DNA of 64,000 nucleotides from Methylophilus sp. 5. GTDB taxonomy: Bacteria; Pseudomonadota; Gammaproteobacteria; Burkholderiales; Methylophilaceae. Of this stretch, positions 26,321-34,766 are shown piece after piece. Location of the stretch: contig NZ_KI911560.1 of NCBI RefSeq assembly GCF_000515275.1, positions 2,418,001-2,482,000 on the forward strand. Direction: 5' to 3'. The position numbers and the translations under genes are program-made. The first letter of the stretch is position 1; the number at the start of each line of letters is the position of its first letter. The notes beneath the pieces are model-generated. The model saw only the letters and a list, made by a program, of their open reading frames with translations, ran no database searches and was not told the origin of the DNA.

Positions 26321-26878
26321 ATGCTGGCTGCACAGGCACAATCGCCAGATTTTTGGCTCGCCCAGTCTGATGTCGTGTTTACCGCGGCCGAGGTTAGCCT
26401 AGCGATTGATCGTATGGCTGAGCAGTTGCGCGAACGGTTAGCTGACGGCCAGCCTATCGTGCTGCTGTGTGTGATGCGTGGCGGTTTATATCTGGCAGGC
26501 CAGTTAATGGGCCGCTTGCCGCTGCCAGCGAGGCTGGATTACCTGCAAGCCAACCGCTATCACGGCACCGCCGGGCAAGACATCGTCTGGAGCAAGCAGC
26601 CAGAACTCGATCTGGCCGGGCAAACGGTGGTGGTGGTGGACGACATTCTGGACGAAGGCATTACCCTGGCAGCCGTGGTTGACTATTGCCAACAGGCAGG
26701 TGCTAACCGAGTATTGACCGCTGTACTTACCGAAAAAGACAATTGCCTGCAAAAACCGTTGCAGGCCGATGTGGTTGGCTTAACTGTGCCTAACCGTTAT
26801 GTATTTGGCTGCGGTATGGATGTGTATAGCTGGTGGCGCAACTTGCCAGAAATTCGCGCGTTGCAATCTGAAGTTTGA
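26321..26878 (+). CDS. hpt: Hypoxanthine-guanine phosphoribosyltransferase
   Basis: The 185 residues carry the type I phosphoribosyltransferase PRPP motif VVVVDDILDEGITL and the flexible-loop region YHGTAGQDIVWSKQPEL. The closing segment VPNRYVFGCGMDVYSWWRNLPEI is split here as VPNRYVFGCG and DVYSWWRNLPEI, and is typical of purine salvage enzymes. It converts hypoxanthine or guanine to IMP or GMP. It is next to galU, with guaA and guaB elsewhere in the window. The gene ends in a TTTGAG tandem repeat that supplies three successive in-frame TGA stops. Confidence 0.88.
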   Translation: MLAAQAQSPDFWLAQSDVVFTAAEVSLAIDRMAEQLRERLADGQPIVLLCVMRGGLYLAGQLMGRLPLPARLDYLQANRYHGTAGQDIVWSKQPELDLAGQTVVVVDDILDEGITLAAVVDYCQQAGANRVLTAVLTEKDNCLQKPLQADVVGLTVPNRYVFGCGMDVYSWWRNLPEIRALQSEV

Positions 26879-26921
26879 GTTTGAGTTTGAGCGCGCTCGC
26901 GCTGTTCATCGTCATAACGCC

Positions 26922-29144
26922 TTAAAACCGATATTCGCCACTCACCCCCAATAGTCTGGGTTCGTTATAAATCGCGATTTGATTGCCTAAAAAGTCTTTT
27001 CCCTTTGCCACGGCAAACTGCTGGTTAGTGAGGTTTCTCACCCATACACTCCACAGCCAGTGCTGGTTGTCGGTGGTGTAGTTGAGGCAGGTATTGAGCA
27101 CGTTTCTTTTAGACAATTGGCTGTTTTCAGGCTCGTTGCTAATGCCGCTGTAGGTGGCTGATTGGTAGTAATGCTGAATGCTCGCCTCCAGTTTGCCTGT
27201 GAGTGCATGCGCATGCACGCCATAGCTGAGCGTGTTGGCGATACTCCAGCGGGGCGCGTCAGGCAGTGCTTGACCGGAGGCATCAGTGCCGTTAGCGCCA
27301 CCGCTAGAAAAACGCAGGTAACTGGCATCTAAATAGGCCAATTTAGTGTTGATATGCCATGCCTGGTTTATGGGGATCAGCGCAGCCACCTCCAGGCCTT
27401 GCGTTCTGACGCTGGCAGCATTACGCAACTGCAGCACTTGTGCGTTGCCTAGCCGAGAAAACTGGAATACCTGGTAGTTGTCGTAATGATTCACAAACAA
27501 CGTGGTGTTTAGGTCAAACGCCGTGTGCGCATAATGCCAGCCAAACTCCAGGCTATTCACCGACTCAGGTGCAAATGCATAGCCATCTTGTACTTGGGCC
27601 CGATTTAAAAAGTCGGTATTCCAACCGCCGTTTTTATAGGTGCGTGCAAATTTAGCCAGCAAGCTATTTTTTTGATTAGGCTGAGCGCTGACTGCCAGCA
27701 TCGGCGAGAAAAAGTGATTGGTCATGGATTGCTGTTGCTGGTTTAACGAGCCTATGCGGAAAGCACCGCTTTGTGCGCCGTCCAAACTGAAATCTAGCTG
27801 CTTTTGCTCCCATTGATAACGCCCGCCCACGTGCAGTATAAGTGGCTCGAACTCGTAACTGGCATTGGCGTATAAGGCCTGGGTTTGCGTGTTCACCTTG
27901 GCCTGTAATGGCACTACGGCGCCCGCTGTGATGCCAAATGTTGCTCCAAATGGTGTCAATATAGTCGCACCGGGGCGTTTTATCAGTGTGGCCATGTCAT
28001 TGCCAAACACGGCACGGCGATCATTAGATTGCGCCTCTTGCGAGAAATACAGCCCCGAGACATAGCGTAGTGTCTCTTGCTCGTCTGAGCGATAACGAAA
28101 CTCCTGGCTGGTGAGCTGGTGGCGATCTTTGTAATAGGTCGCTAATACATCATTGGCGCTATAGTCATTGTCCGCTTGGCGGCTGTGCCGGTGATCTCTG
28201 GCCGCCACTATCATCTCTAGCTGTGCGTGGTTGGCCAATTGCCGCTCACTCTGAATACTGAAGCCTTGCGCCAGCGTGTGTGCTATTGGTTGCGTATTTA
28301 AATAAACGCGTGAGAATGTATTGCCGCTTTGTACCGGCTGGCCAAACATACCGGTAGTTGGTTGTGCCAAAAAGTTCTGGTTACTGAGGTCAGCATAGTC
28401 GGCATACAACTTTAAGCGATGCTGTTCGCTGGTTTGCACCTGTAACTGCGCCCTGGCCGCAGTATTATCCTGATCTTTAAGGGCCTGTTGATCACTATTA
28501 TTGGTGACATAACCATCGCGGATTTCTTTTCTAACCGCAATGCGGGTGCTGATGTGCTCAGCCAGCGGCATATTCATCACCGCCGTGGTTTCGCGATAAT
28601 CAAGATTACCCAGACCGAATTTGATGCGTGCCTCGGGTAATGCACTTGCTTGTTGTGTATTGATAAAAATCGCGCCAGTATCGGATTGATTGCCCTGCGC
28701 ATAGCCTTGTGGGCCCTTGGCAATGTCTATCTGGTCAATATCAAACAGCAGGCTTTCGAGTGCCATGGTTGGCCCGACATTCACGCCATCCACATACACC
28801 GCCGTGCGCGCATCAAACCCTGCATTTCTGCCACCACCGCCAACGCCGCGAATATAAGCGCTTTTATACACGCCATATTGCTGTATAGCAAAATTAGGCA
28901 GCAGGCCGTTTAGCTGTGAAACCTGATTGACATGCGCATTGTGTAAACTGCGCTCAGCAATCGACTCCGCCATTAGCGGTGCGGGTTGAGTAGAGGCGTT
29001 TCTCTTGGGGGCGGTGACTTCAACATCAGCTAACTCTAGCTCGTCAGTAGTGTCACTGGCGATCACGGGTTTGCTGATGGCTATCGCTAACAAAAAGAAG
29101 AGGCGCGTATTGAAAAAGCTTGAAGCAGGGGTGACGGCTTGCAT
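26922..29144 (-). CDS. TonB-dependent outer-membrane receptor
   Basis: The 740 residues have a signal peptide ending near PVIAS, a TonB-box-like LELADVEVTA, a plug domain (about 50-165 with PNFAIQQYGVYKSAYIRGVG and YVDGVNVGPT) and a 22-strand beta-barrel ending in a C-terminal Phe (SGEYRF). The substrate is unknown: no siderophore, B12 or metal gene is adjacent and no cobalamin riboswitch is visible upstream. A structured leader with an intrinsic terminator lies at 29231-29260. An IS256 element sits 259 bp upstream of the start, so transcription may be altered. Confidence 0.92.
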   Translation of the reverse strand: MQAVTPASSFFNTRLFFLLAIAISKPVIASDTTDELELADVEVTAPKRNASTQPAPLMAESIAERSLHNAHVNQVSQLNGLLPNFAIQQYGVYKSAYIRGVGGGGRNAGFDARTAVYVDGVNVGPTMALESLLFDIDQIDIAKGPQGYAQGNQSDTGAIFINTQQASALPEARIKFGLGNLDYRETTAVMNMPLAEHISTRIAVRKEIRDGYVTNNSDQQALKDQDNTAARAQLQVQTSEQHRLKLYADYADLSNQNFLAQPTTGMFGQPVQSGNTFSRVYLNTQPIAHTLAQGFSIQSERQLANHAQLEMIVAARDHRHSRQADNDYSANDVLATYYKDRHQLTSQEFRYRSDEQETLRYVSGLYFSQEAQSNDRRAVFGNDMATLIKRPGATILTPFGATFGITAGAVVPLQAKVNTQTQALYANASYEFEPLILHVGGRYQWEQKQLDFSLDGAQSGAFRIGSLNQQQQSMTNHFFSPMLAVSAQPNQKNSLLAKFARTYKNGGWNTDFLNRAQVQDGYAFAPESVNSLEFGWHYAHTAFDLNTTLFVNHYDNYQVFQFSRLGNAQVLQLRNAASVRTQGLEVAALIPINQAWHINTKLAYLDASYLRFSSGGANGTDASGQALPDAPRWSIANTLSYGVHAHALTGKLEASIQHYYQSATYSGISNEPENSQLSKRNVLNTCLNYTTDNQHWLWSVWVRNLTNQQFAVAKGKDFLGNQIAIYNEPRLLGVSGEYRF

Positions 29145-29230
29145 GGCATGATGATTTTTATATTTTTTAAAAATCTATCATGTTTAGGCGTGGTTGTGAA
29201 AATTAAAGCCAACATACTGGCGCAGACTGC

Positions 29231-29260
29231 AAAAGAAAAAGGCACCCCAAAAGGGATGCC
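29231..29260 (-). terminator. Terminator in the leader of the TonB receptor gene
   Basis: On the minus strand GGCATCCC pairs with GGGGTGCC (loop TTTT, one mismatch) and is followed by TTTTTCTTTT. It lies 87 bp upstream of the receptor start, so it either ends an upstream transcript or acts as an attenuator. The region 29261-29402 above it holds further stems (GTTG..CAAC and GCAAC..GTTGC) and two copies of TTAACCGGA/TAAACCGGA. Confidence 0.65.
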
Positions 29261-29402
29261 TTAAACCGGAGATAGTATGTCTTAACCGGATCGGGGAAGA
29301 GTTGATGACCCAACTTGCAACGAGTTGCCTCGCTTTAAGCTGTTATTGGGGGCATCAAACGCTGGTTGTTAGCATGCAAGGAATCATTAGCGATGAATAT
29401 AG

Positions 29403-30732
29403 GAGGGTATAAATAATTTTGTGTAAACGGTCATTTTGCAGGAAACTGCGCACGTACTTTTGGAGTAGAAATGACCGTATCAAAACCCCTACCCAACGAT
29501 CTGATTGATGGATTGTTGGCGAACTATAAAAAGCCCGAAGATTTAATTGGTGAGAATGGCCTGCTCAAGCAGTTAACCAAAGCACTGGTTGAACGTGCCC
29601 TTGAAGCAGAGATGGCCGAACACCTTGGCCACGATAAACATGCGCCAGTGAAGAATGCCACTGGCAACACCCGCAACGGTAAAAGCAGCAAGACCCTCAA
29701 AGGAGACTTTGGTGAGCTGCCGATTGAAATCCCCCGTGACCGCGCAGGCAGCTTCGAGCCACAACTGATCCCCAAGCATCAAACCCGCTGGTCGGGCTTT
29801 GATGAGAAGATTATCTCGCTATACGCCAGAGGCATGACAGTACGTGAGATTCAACAGCACTTGTCAGAGATGTACGGCACAGAGATTTCACCGACGCTGA
29901 TTTCCAATGTCACTGATGCAGTGATTGATGAGGTTAAGCTGTGGCAATCTCGCCCTCTCGACAGCATTTACCCTATTGTCTATCTGGACTGCATCCATGT
30001 CAAAGTCAGAGATACTGGTAGTGTGCGTGCCAAGGCGGTGTATCTCGCCATAGGCGTCAACATGGACGGTCACAAGGAAGTGATGGGCTTATGGATTGCG
30101 CAGACTGAAGGCGCCAAGTTCTGGCTGGCGGTCGTGACTGAACTCAAGAACCGTGGCGTACAAGACATCTTCATTGCCTGCGTGGATGGCTTAAAAGGTT
30201 TCCCTGAAGCGATCGAGACAGTCTATCCGCAAGCCACGGTGCAGCTTTGCATTGTCCACATGGTGCGCAACAGCCTGAACTATGTGGGCTGGAACAAGCG
30301 CAAAGCGGTTGCAGCTGACCTGAAGACGATTTACAGCGCTGCCACACTGGCTGAGGCTGAAAGGGCGCTGATGGACTTTGAGCATCAGTGGAGTGAGGCT
30401 TACCCCTTAATTGCCAAATCCTGGCGCAGCAACTGGCAGCGCATCATTCCGTTCTTTGACTATCCGCCTGAAATCAGGCGCGTGATTTACACCACCAACG
30501 CCATTGAGTCTGTGAATATGAGTTTGCGGAAAGTCACCAAGAATCGTGGCTCGTTTCCGAATGATGAGTCGTTGATTAAATTGTTCTACCTAGCATTACA
30601 AAACGCTAGCAAAAAGTGGTCTATGCCACTGAGAGATTGGAAACCTGCGCTAAACAGGTTTACCATACAGTTCGAGGACAGAGTGCCTAGTCAGTAATCA
30701 ACCGCCGTTTACACAAAATTCAGGACACCCTC
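29403..30732. mobile_element. IS256-family insertion sequence, 1330 bp
   Basis: 28-bp terminal inverted repeats at 29403-29430 and 30705-30732 both start GAGGGT and end TTTTGTGTAAACGG (23 of 28 matching). They are flanked by perfect 8-bp target duplications GAATATAG at 29395-29402 and 30733-30740. One intact transposase gene fills the element. The intact ends and perfect duplication point to a recent insertion, between the TonB receptor gene and a small membrane-protein gene. Confidence 0.95.
29471..30697 (+). CDS. IS256-family transposase
   Basis: The 408-residue transposase carries the mutator-type DDE signature: Asp in YLDCIHVKVRD, Asp in IACVDGLKGFPEAI and the Glu in TTNAIESVNMSLRK, with the C/H-containing segment VQLCIVHMVRNS between. 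An N-terminal helical DNA-binding region includes LTKALVERALEAEMAEHLGH. It is full length, with a GGAG ribosome site, and so is presumably active. Confidence 0.97.
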   Translation: MTVSKPLPNDLIDGLLANYKKPEDLIGENGLLKQLTKALVERALEAEMAEHLGHDKHAPVKNATGNTRNGKSSKTLKGDFGELPIEIPRDRAGSFEPQLIPKHQTRWSGFDEKIISLYARGMTVREIQQHLSEMYGTEISPTLISNVTDAVIDEVKLWQSRPLDSIYPIVYLDCIHVKVRDTGSVRAKAVYLAIGVNMDGHKEVMGLWIAQTEGAKFWLAVVTELKNRGVQDIFIACVDGLKGFPEAIETVYPQATVQLCIVHMVRNSLNYVGWNKRKAVAADLKTIYSAATLAEAERALMDFEHQWSEAYPLIAKSWRSNWQRIIPFFDYPPEIRRVIYTTNAIESVNMSLRKVTKNRGSFPNDESLIKLFYLALQNASKKWSMPLRDWKPALNRFTIQFEDRVPSQ

Positions 30733-30781
30733 GAATATAGGAGTTACTCCTGAGTTGGTTTATCGCCCCACATCTTTGTGC

Positions 30782-31138
30782 TTAAAATACCAACTTCCAA
30801 CATTGGTTGCTTGAGGTTTCACAAAGAAATTTTTGCTTATTCAATCTTTTCTCAAGTTTAAAGGTGGCCCCTGTTTCTGCCTGAAGTTTGCCACGAACGA
30901 TATAAGTGCCTTTGTTAGTTTCTATCTTGGTGTGATCTGCACTAAACGTGTTGGATACAAAAGACATACTCACCAAATGCCCAGCATCGGCTGACTCAAC
31001 CACGGTTGCCTGCCGGGTCTTATTGCTCTCTCGGAGAAAATACCCAGCAACAATAAGCGCGACTATAAACATGACCGCAAACATGGTTGCTTTGGCGCTG
31101 CCCTTGTTGTATCGACTGTTTAATCTTTTAGTTCTCAT
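30782..31138 (-). CDS. Small single-pass membrane protein, unknown
   Basis: The protein has 118 residues. An Arg/Lys-rich N-terminus, one transmembrane helix (MFAVMFIVALIVAGYFL, about 19-35) and an exported C-terminal domain with a Cys pair (CETSSNQCW) predict an inner-membrane anchored periplasmic domain. AGGAAG precedes the ATG. No family is recognised. It lies upstream of the TonB receptor on the same strand, and before the IS insertion the two genes were about 260 bp nearer the shared leader. Confidence 0.65.
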   Translation of the reverse strand: MRTKRLNSRYNKGSAKATMFAVMFIVALIVAGYFLRESNKTRQATVVESADAGHLVSMSFVSNTFSADHTKIETNKGTYIVRGKLQAETGATFKLEKRLNKQKFLCETSSNQCWKLVF

Positions 31139-31412
31139 GCTGCTTCCTACCTCTTTTTAATACTAATCATACTAGCACGGCTTATCGTGTCATCTAGGGG
31201 CAACTGACTTGCAGGCAGCTGTTCAAAAATTACCTTGGGCTATTCCTCGCCTTGTCACACTGCATTATCCTACGAGCGCTCTTTCACAGCAGCGACTGAA
31301 TATATACCCCGATAAATTTTGCACTGATTGATCATAAAAGTTTGCTTGTGGTTCACCTAAAGAACACCTATAGTCCACAACCTTAACAAGCAACTTAATA
31401 CAAGGGCGCAAT

Positions 31413-31667
31413 ATGAAAAAACTATTAGTTACCATTCAAGTGGAATTAGACATCCCTGAGACCTGGGAGTTAGTTGAGCATCCGGATCAGGTACAGGCGA
31501 TTAAAATGGACGATGGGCAGTACATGCACATGAGCTTTTTGCCGATGATGACCAAAGACTTCAATGAGGATGCTGAGTGGTCAAGCGAGTGCTCTGACGA
31601 GTTTACAGAACAAGTATTGGACATGGTGTCAGACGAAGACGTGTATATGAAGCTTGAAACTCACTAA
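31413..31667 (+). CDS. Small acidic hypothetical protein
   Basis: The protein has 84 residues: MKKLLVTIQVELDIPETWEL then a very acidic C-terminal half rich in Asp, Glu, Met (EDAEWSSECSDEFTEQVLDM). It has no signal peptide or known domain. The gene is preceded by an AAGGGCG stretch. No operon partner is visible. Confidence 0.6.
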   Translation: MKKLLVTIQVELDIPETWELVEHPDQVQAIKMDDGQYMHMSFLPMMTKDFNEDAEWSSECSDEFTEQVLDMVSDEDVYMKLETH

Positions 31668-32019
31668 TCAGCTCATTCATTGGCACCGCTGAGCGCATTG
31701 GTGGTGCCGGTGAGTTGTAGTAATCGCCAGAAATAGGCTAACGTTGGATGCATCTCTAAGCTCAAAACACCAAGCAAGGCTAAATATATTCAGGTCAGTC
31801 GTATAAATAATACTCACTCATGCAAAGCGTCATTAGAACAAGTAGTTATCGCTACTATTAAGACTCAATCCACTGTCTTATCCACAGATATTGTGGAAAC
31901 GATTTTCAAACTCAAAAGGGCATTGCCCTCTCAAACGTAGTCGCCAACATTTTCATCTATTTTTAATGGCTTAAGACAACCAATCCGGTATTGGATTGGA
32001 TTGGAGTAAATAATGATTT
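31668..32019. other. 352-bp non-coding stretch left of the tRNA-Ser element
   Basis: There is no supported gene. It holds a GGCACC/GGTGCC inverted pair near 31681-31712, a consensus DnaA box TTATCCACA at 31878-31886, a small AGGGC/GCCCT hairpin near 31916-31931 and TTGGATTGGATTGGAG just before the att repeat. None shows a clear function. Confidence 0.45.
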
Positions 32020-32040
32020 CTGGCGGAGAAGGAGGGATTC
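32020..32040. repeat. attL, 21-bp tRNA-Ser 3' end fragment
   Basis: It is identical over 21 bp to 40752-40772, the 3' end of tRNA-Ser (CTGGCGGAGAAGGAGGGATT plus C). The match stops at 32041. It is the left boundary of the second integrated element. Confidence 0.88.
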
Positions 32041-32269
32041 CTGAAACTCCGAAACGATTTATTAATAATCAATGACTTAGGAGGCATCTGGTGAGGCTGT
32101 GTGGCTCACTATTGTGTACCACTTTTCATATGGTAACTATTCAAATCAGCCATTGCAATACCTACAGTAGGGGTTGCGTTGAGCCACGACGTCCAGCAGC
32201 TTCCCTAAAAGGTAATTGTCTAAACTATAATCATTCGTTATGTAGAGTACTTAACTGGGGGATTGCGGA

Positions 32270-33175
32270 ATGATAGAAGTAACCTGTTTCATATGTAAAT
32301 CACCAGCACAAGGTGCATCAATAAACGGTAATGATGTTTGTAATTGTCCCAAATGTGGTAATTACAAATTCAGTAGTACAGCCAGTGCAGTTTTAGATAA
32401 CGGTAATCTCACAAATAGGCAACGCGCTAACATTTCGGGATGGCTTAGAGAAAATCAGGGATTAATAATCACCTCAGAGCATGTAGGAATGCTGAAATCA
32501 TTACAGTCGCCCACTGTTGCTGAACGGGCTTTCAAGATTCTGCAAGCAATGGGTCATAAGTGCCAGTACATGGGGGCCGCAGTAGACCCACTTTCAGATG
32601 AGTTCATCGGAGTCTCTTGGTCAGTCAATTACGATGAGCTTGCTTATCTTGTGAATAGGTTTCTTGACGCCGAAATGCAGTATATTAAATTTGACTTTAT
32701 AGACACAGCAAGCATCACCCCTAAGGGTTATGCGGCTTTGGAAGAGGCAAAGCAAATCAATGCGGACAGTCAAATAGGATTTTGTGCAATGTGGTTTGGT
32801 TCTGAGGTGCTCCCCGCATGGACTGAGGCTATATTACCCGCGATTGTTGCATCTGGTTATGAGGCTAAACGCATTGATACACACGATCACAATAACCGCA
32901 TTGATGATGAGATAATTGCGATGTTACGCAAGAGTAAGTTTGTTGTAGCTGACTTTACAGGTCAACGTGGTGGCGTTTATTTTGAAGCTGGCTTTGCTTT
33001 AGGGATGGGGCTTCCAGTGATATGGACTGTTAGGAGAGATTCGCTCCACGATGTTCACTTTGACAATCGTCAATATAATTTCGTAGTGTGGGAACAAGAC
33101 AAATTAGGTGCTTTCAAAACTTCATTACAGAATAGAATTGAGGCTACACTGGGCCGGGGGAAGTTAAGCGCCTGA
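32270..33175 (+). CDS. Zinc-ribbon / deoxyribosyltransferase-like protein
   Basis: The protein has 301 residues. An N-terminal zinc ribbon (Cys6, Cys9, Cys26, Cys29) and a helical middle are followed by a C-terminal nucleoside 2-deoxyribosyltransferase-like Rossmann domain (about 168-290). Signature segments are IGFCAMWFG, KSKFVVADFTGQRGG and GGVYFEAGFALGMG, with Glu239 at the position of the catalytic nucleophile, then LPVIWTVR and FDNRQYNFVVWE. The fold is related to TIR and SLOG, which act on NAD or nucleotides. It is the first gene inside attL, a typical cargo position. A defence or toxin effector is an inference; a metabolic enzyme is possible. Confidence 0.7.
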   Translation: MIEVTCFICKSPAQGASINGNDVCNCPKCGNYKFSSTASAVLDNGNLTNRQRANISGWLRENQGLIITSEHVGMLKSLQSPTVAERAFKILQAMGHKCQYMGAAVDPLSDEFIGVSWSVNYDELAYLVNRFLDAEMQYIKFDFIDTASITPKGYAALEEAKQINADSQIGFCAMWFGSEVLPAWTEAILPAIVASGYEAKRIDTHDHNNRIDDEIIAMLRKSKFVVADFTGQRGGVYFEAGFALGMGLPVIWTVRRDSLHDVHFDNRQYNFVVWEQDKLGAFKTSLQNRIEATLGRGKLSA

Positions 33176-33334
33176 TTGAAAAACCCTCAAGGATAAACTC
33201 CAAGAGGGCTTCGTGTTTTTAGCCTTAATCTACTGTGCCTAATGCTGCTTTAGGCGTCTGCAAAGAGGCCTTAGGCTGGACTTTGGAGCTGGCCTAGGGG
33301 TAGGTGTGGACGAGGCCTCTTAAGTTGGCCTGGC

Positions 33335-33766
33335 TTAGAATGGCGCATCTGTGTCATCGTCTGCGGTTGAACTCATAGCCACTACGGGCTTGGTGGTGTT
33401 GGAGAAGGTTTGAACCTTAGGGGCTTTAGGTTTTGTCTTGGTAGGGTCAGGTGGAAAGAGCTTCGCTACTCTGGCTTCCTCGCGCATTCTCTGAGTGTTT
33501 GCGTTATGCTCAGCTAAGACTAGAGACTTTGCAGTTTCGTAATCCGTATTTAGCTTACGTTGCCTTATGAGTGCTTGCTGATGCCACCAGTTATCCTTTG
33601 AGGCTTTATCTGACGCCTTCCTAGCGTAATGATCTTGTAGCTGAGTAAGGTCTTCAGATAGCTCAAGCCAAATTGAGCAGCCTTTGTTCCTACATTTGAA
33701 TTTAGTTCTGGTGCCTGGCTTTATGTGCTGGTGTCCACAAGTGGGGCAGGGTAGAAGCTGTGTCAT
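33335..33766 (-). CDS. Zinc-ribbon protein with SSB-like acidic C-terminus
   Basis: The 143 residues begin with a zinc ribbon of four Cys (CPTCGH at 7-10, CRNKGC at 25-30), followed by a charged helical region and a Pro/Lys-rich linker (about 103-125). They end in DDDTDAPF, which resembles the DDDIPF tip by which SSB recruits replication and repair proteins. This suggests a DNA-metabolism accessory protein. The gene follows the 76-residue gene with a 2-bp gap, so the two form an operon. Confidence 0.6.
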   Translation of the reverse strand: MTQLLPCPTCGHQHIKPGTRTKFKCRNKGCSIWLELSEDLTQLQDHYARKASDKASKDNWWHQQALIRQRKLNTDYETAKSLVLAEHNANTQRMREEARVAKLFPPDPTKTKPKAPKVQTFSNTTKPVVAMSSTADDDTDAPF

Positions 33767-33768
33767 TG

Positions 33769-33999
33769 TTAGATACCTCCCCTAGTGGCTGCTTTAACTG
33801 AAGCATCAAAGAAGTAATCAAGGAACTTAGATTGAGTTAGGGGCTTGCCTAAGTGTTTCTCCCAGGCTTCCTTGAGTGTGTCGAAGTTTTCTTTGCCCTG
33901 ATTGGTTAGAGAGCATCGAAGCTCCCAGCGTCCGTTTTGCAGTTTCTCTCTGCCGTTGTGATGGTGGGTGTGTTTTAAGGGTGGCTTAGGTGTGAGCAT
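33769..33999 (-). CDS. Small basic protein, unknown
   Basis: The protein has 76 residues with a His-rich N-terminus (HTHHHNGR) and a helical second half (TLKEAWEKHLGKPLTQSKFL). It precedes and is nearly fused to the zinc-ribbon gene (2-bp gap). It is probably a nucleic-acid-binding partner of that protein, but no known family is recognised. Confidence 0.5.
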   Translation of the reverse strand: MLTPKPPLKHTHHHNGREKLQNGRWELRCSLTNQGKENFDTLKEAWEKHLGKPLTQSKFLDYFFDASVKAATRGGI

Positions 34000-34766
34000 G
34001 GTTATTCCTTATTCCGAAAAAAGATAAGCAGGGTTGTTAATTACAGATAGGAGGTACTGAGGTTTATGTACACAAGATTGAGTACACGAAGTTAAGCCAA
34101 ACTGAAGAAGGCTTAGAGCAGCCCTGGGGGCTTCACTGTGAGGGGTAAATCAAGCGAAGTCCTGAGAGAGACTTAGGTGTCCCAAGGGCTGCTGTAAATC
34201 GTCTTAAGTGTGGCTTAGGTGTGATTGAGGTTTGATGGATTATGGAGGACGTACCTTGATAGGTACTCCAACTGAAGAGGCAACTACAGTTAAAACTTAA
34301 GCTGCTTTAGGCTTGTGATAGTTGAGGGATGTACAACGATGTACACACCCCCTTAAGTGTTACTTAAGTTTTCTCTTAAGTTTATTGATATTAAGTATTC
34401 TGTATTGATGTTTAACACTTAAGAGAAAACTTAAGAGAAGCTTTAGCCGAAACCTTTAGGTTTTTCCGCATCCTCAGCCATTTACCAAAGCCAAAGGGTG
34501 CATCACTTCCTTTGCTGCTACTCTCAGCGGTACTACTTCTAAAAACATGCGGATGCGATTAGAAGCGGTACAACGATCAAACGTAGCTCATGGTAAACGG
34601 TGTCCATCAGCTGAGGGCTGTAGAGTGTCGAGGGCGACACAATGATGGACTTGTTGAAACTGGTAAAAACTTGGAGATCACTCGGGGAAGCTTTCGCCTG
34701 ATTTACCGAAGGTGAGGGTTTATCCCCTACAATTGAGGTAACTACAAGAGTAGAAAGGGGAAACTG
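34000..34766. other. 767-bp repeat-rich non-coding region of the tRNA-Ser element
   Basis: There is no supported gene. It contains a 19-bp inverted repeat around 34363-34435, many CTTAAG words, the hairpin GTACCT..AGGTAC at 34251-34266, a repeated GATGTACA at 34329-34345 and an AAACCT/AGGTTT hairpin near 34453-34467. Density of repeats suggests an origin, a transfer site or a structured RNA; nothing proves which. Confidence 0.55.
34363..34435. repeat. 19-bp perfect inverted repeat
   Basis: CTTAAGTTTTCTCTTAAGT (34363-34381) is the exact complement of 34417-34435, separated by a 35-bp AT-rich spacer. Each arm itself holds two CTTAAG palindromes. It is a strong cruciform or long hairpin in the non-coding part of the element. 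Confidence 0.85.

Noticed and set aside
29231..29402. Cobalamin riboswitch upstream of the TonB receptor
   Set aside because: No B12-box sequence (GCCACTG type) is visible on the minus strand; only a terminator and unrelated stems are seen.
31878..31886. Consensus DnaA box as a sign of an origin of replication
   Set aside because: It is a single box with no cluster, AT-rich unwinding region, dnaA or gidA nearby; a 9-mer can occur by chance.
32091..32273. 60-codon reading frame inside attL-proximal DNA
   Set aside because: It starts at GTG with no ribosome site, covers the GTGGCTCA and TGTGTACCA motifs near the end of the element, and has an irregular Cys/Arg-rich composition; the real gene starts at 32270.
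33176..33334. CRISPR-like repeats of CTTAGG words in the island
   Set aside because: The words are short, irregularly spaced and partly in coding DNA; no repeat-spacer array is present.
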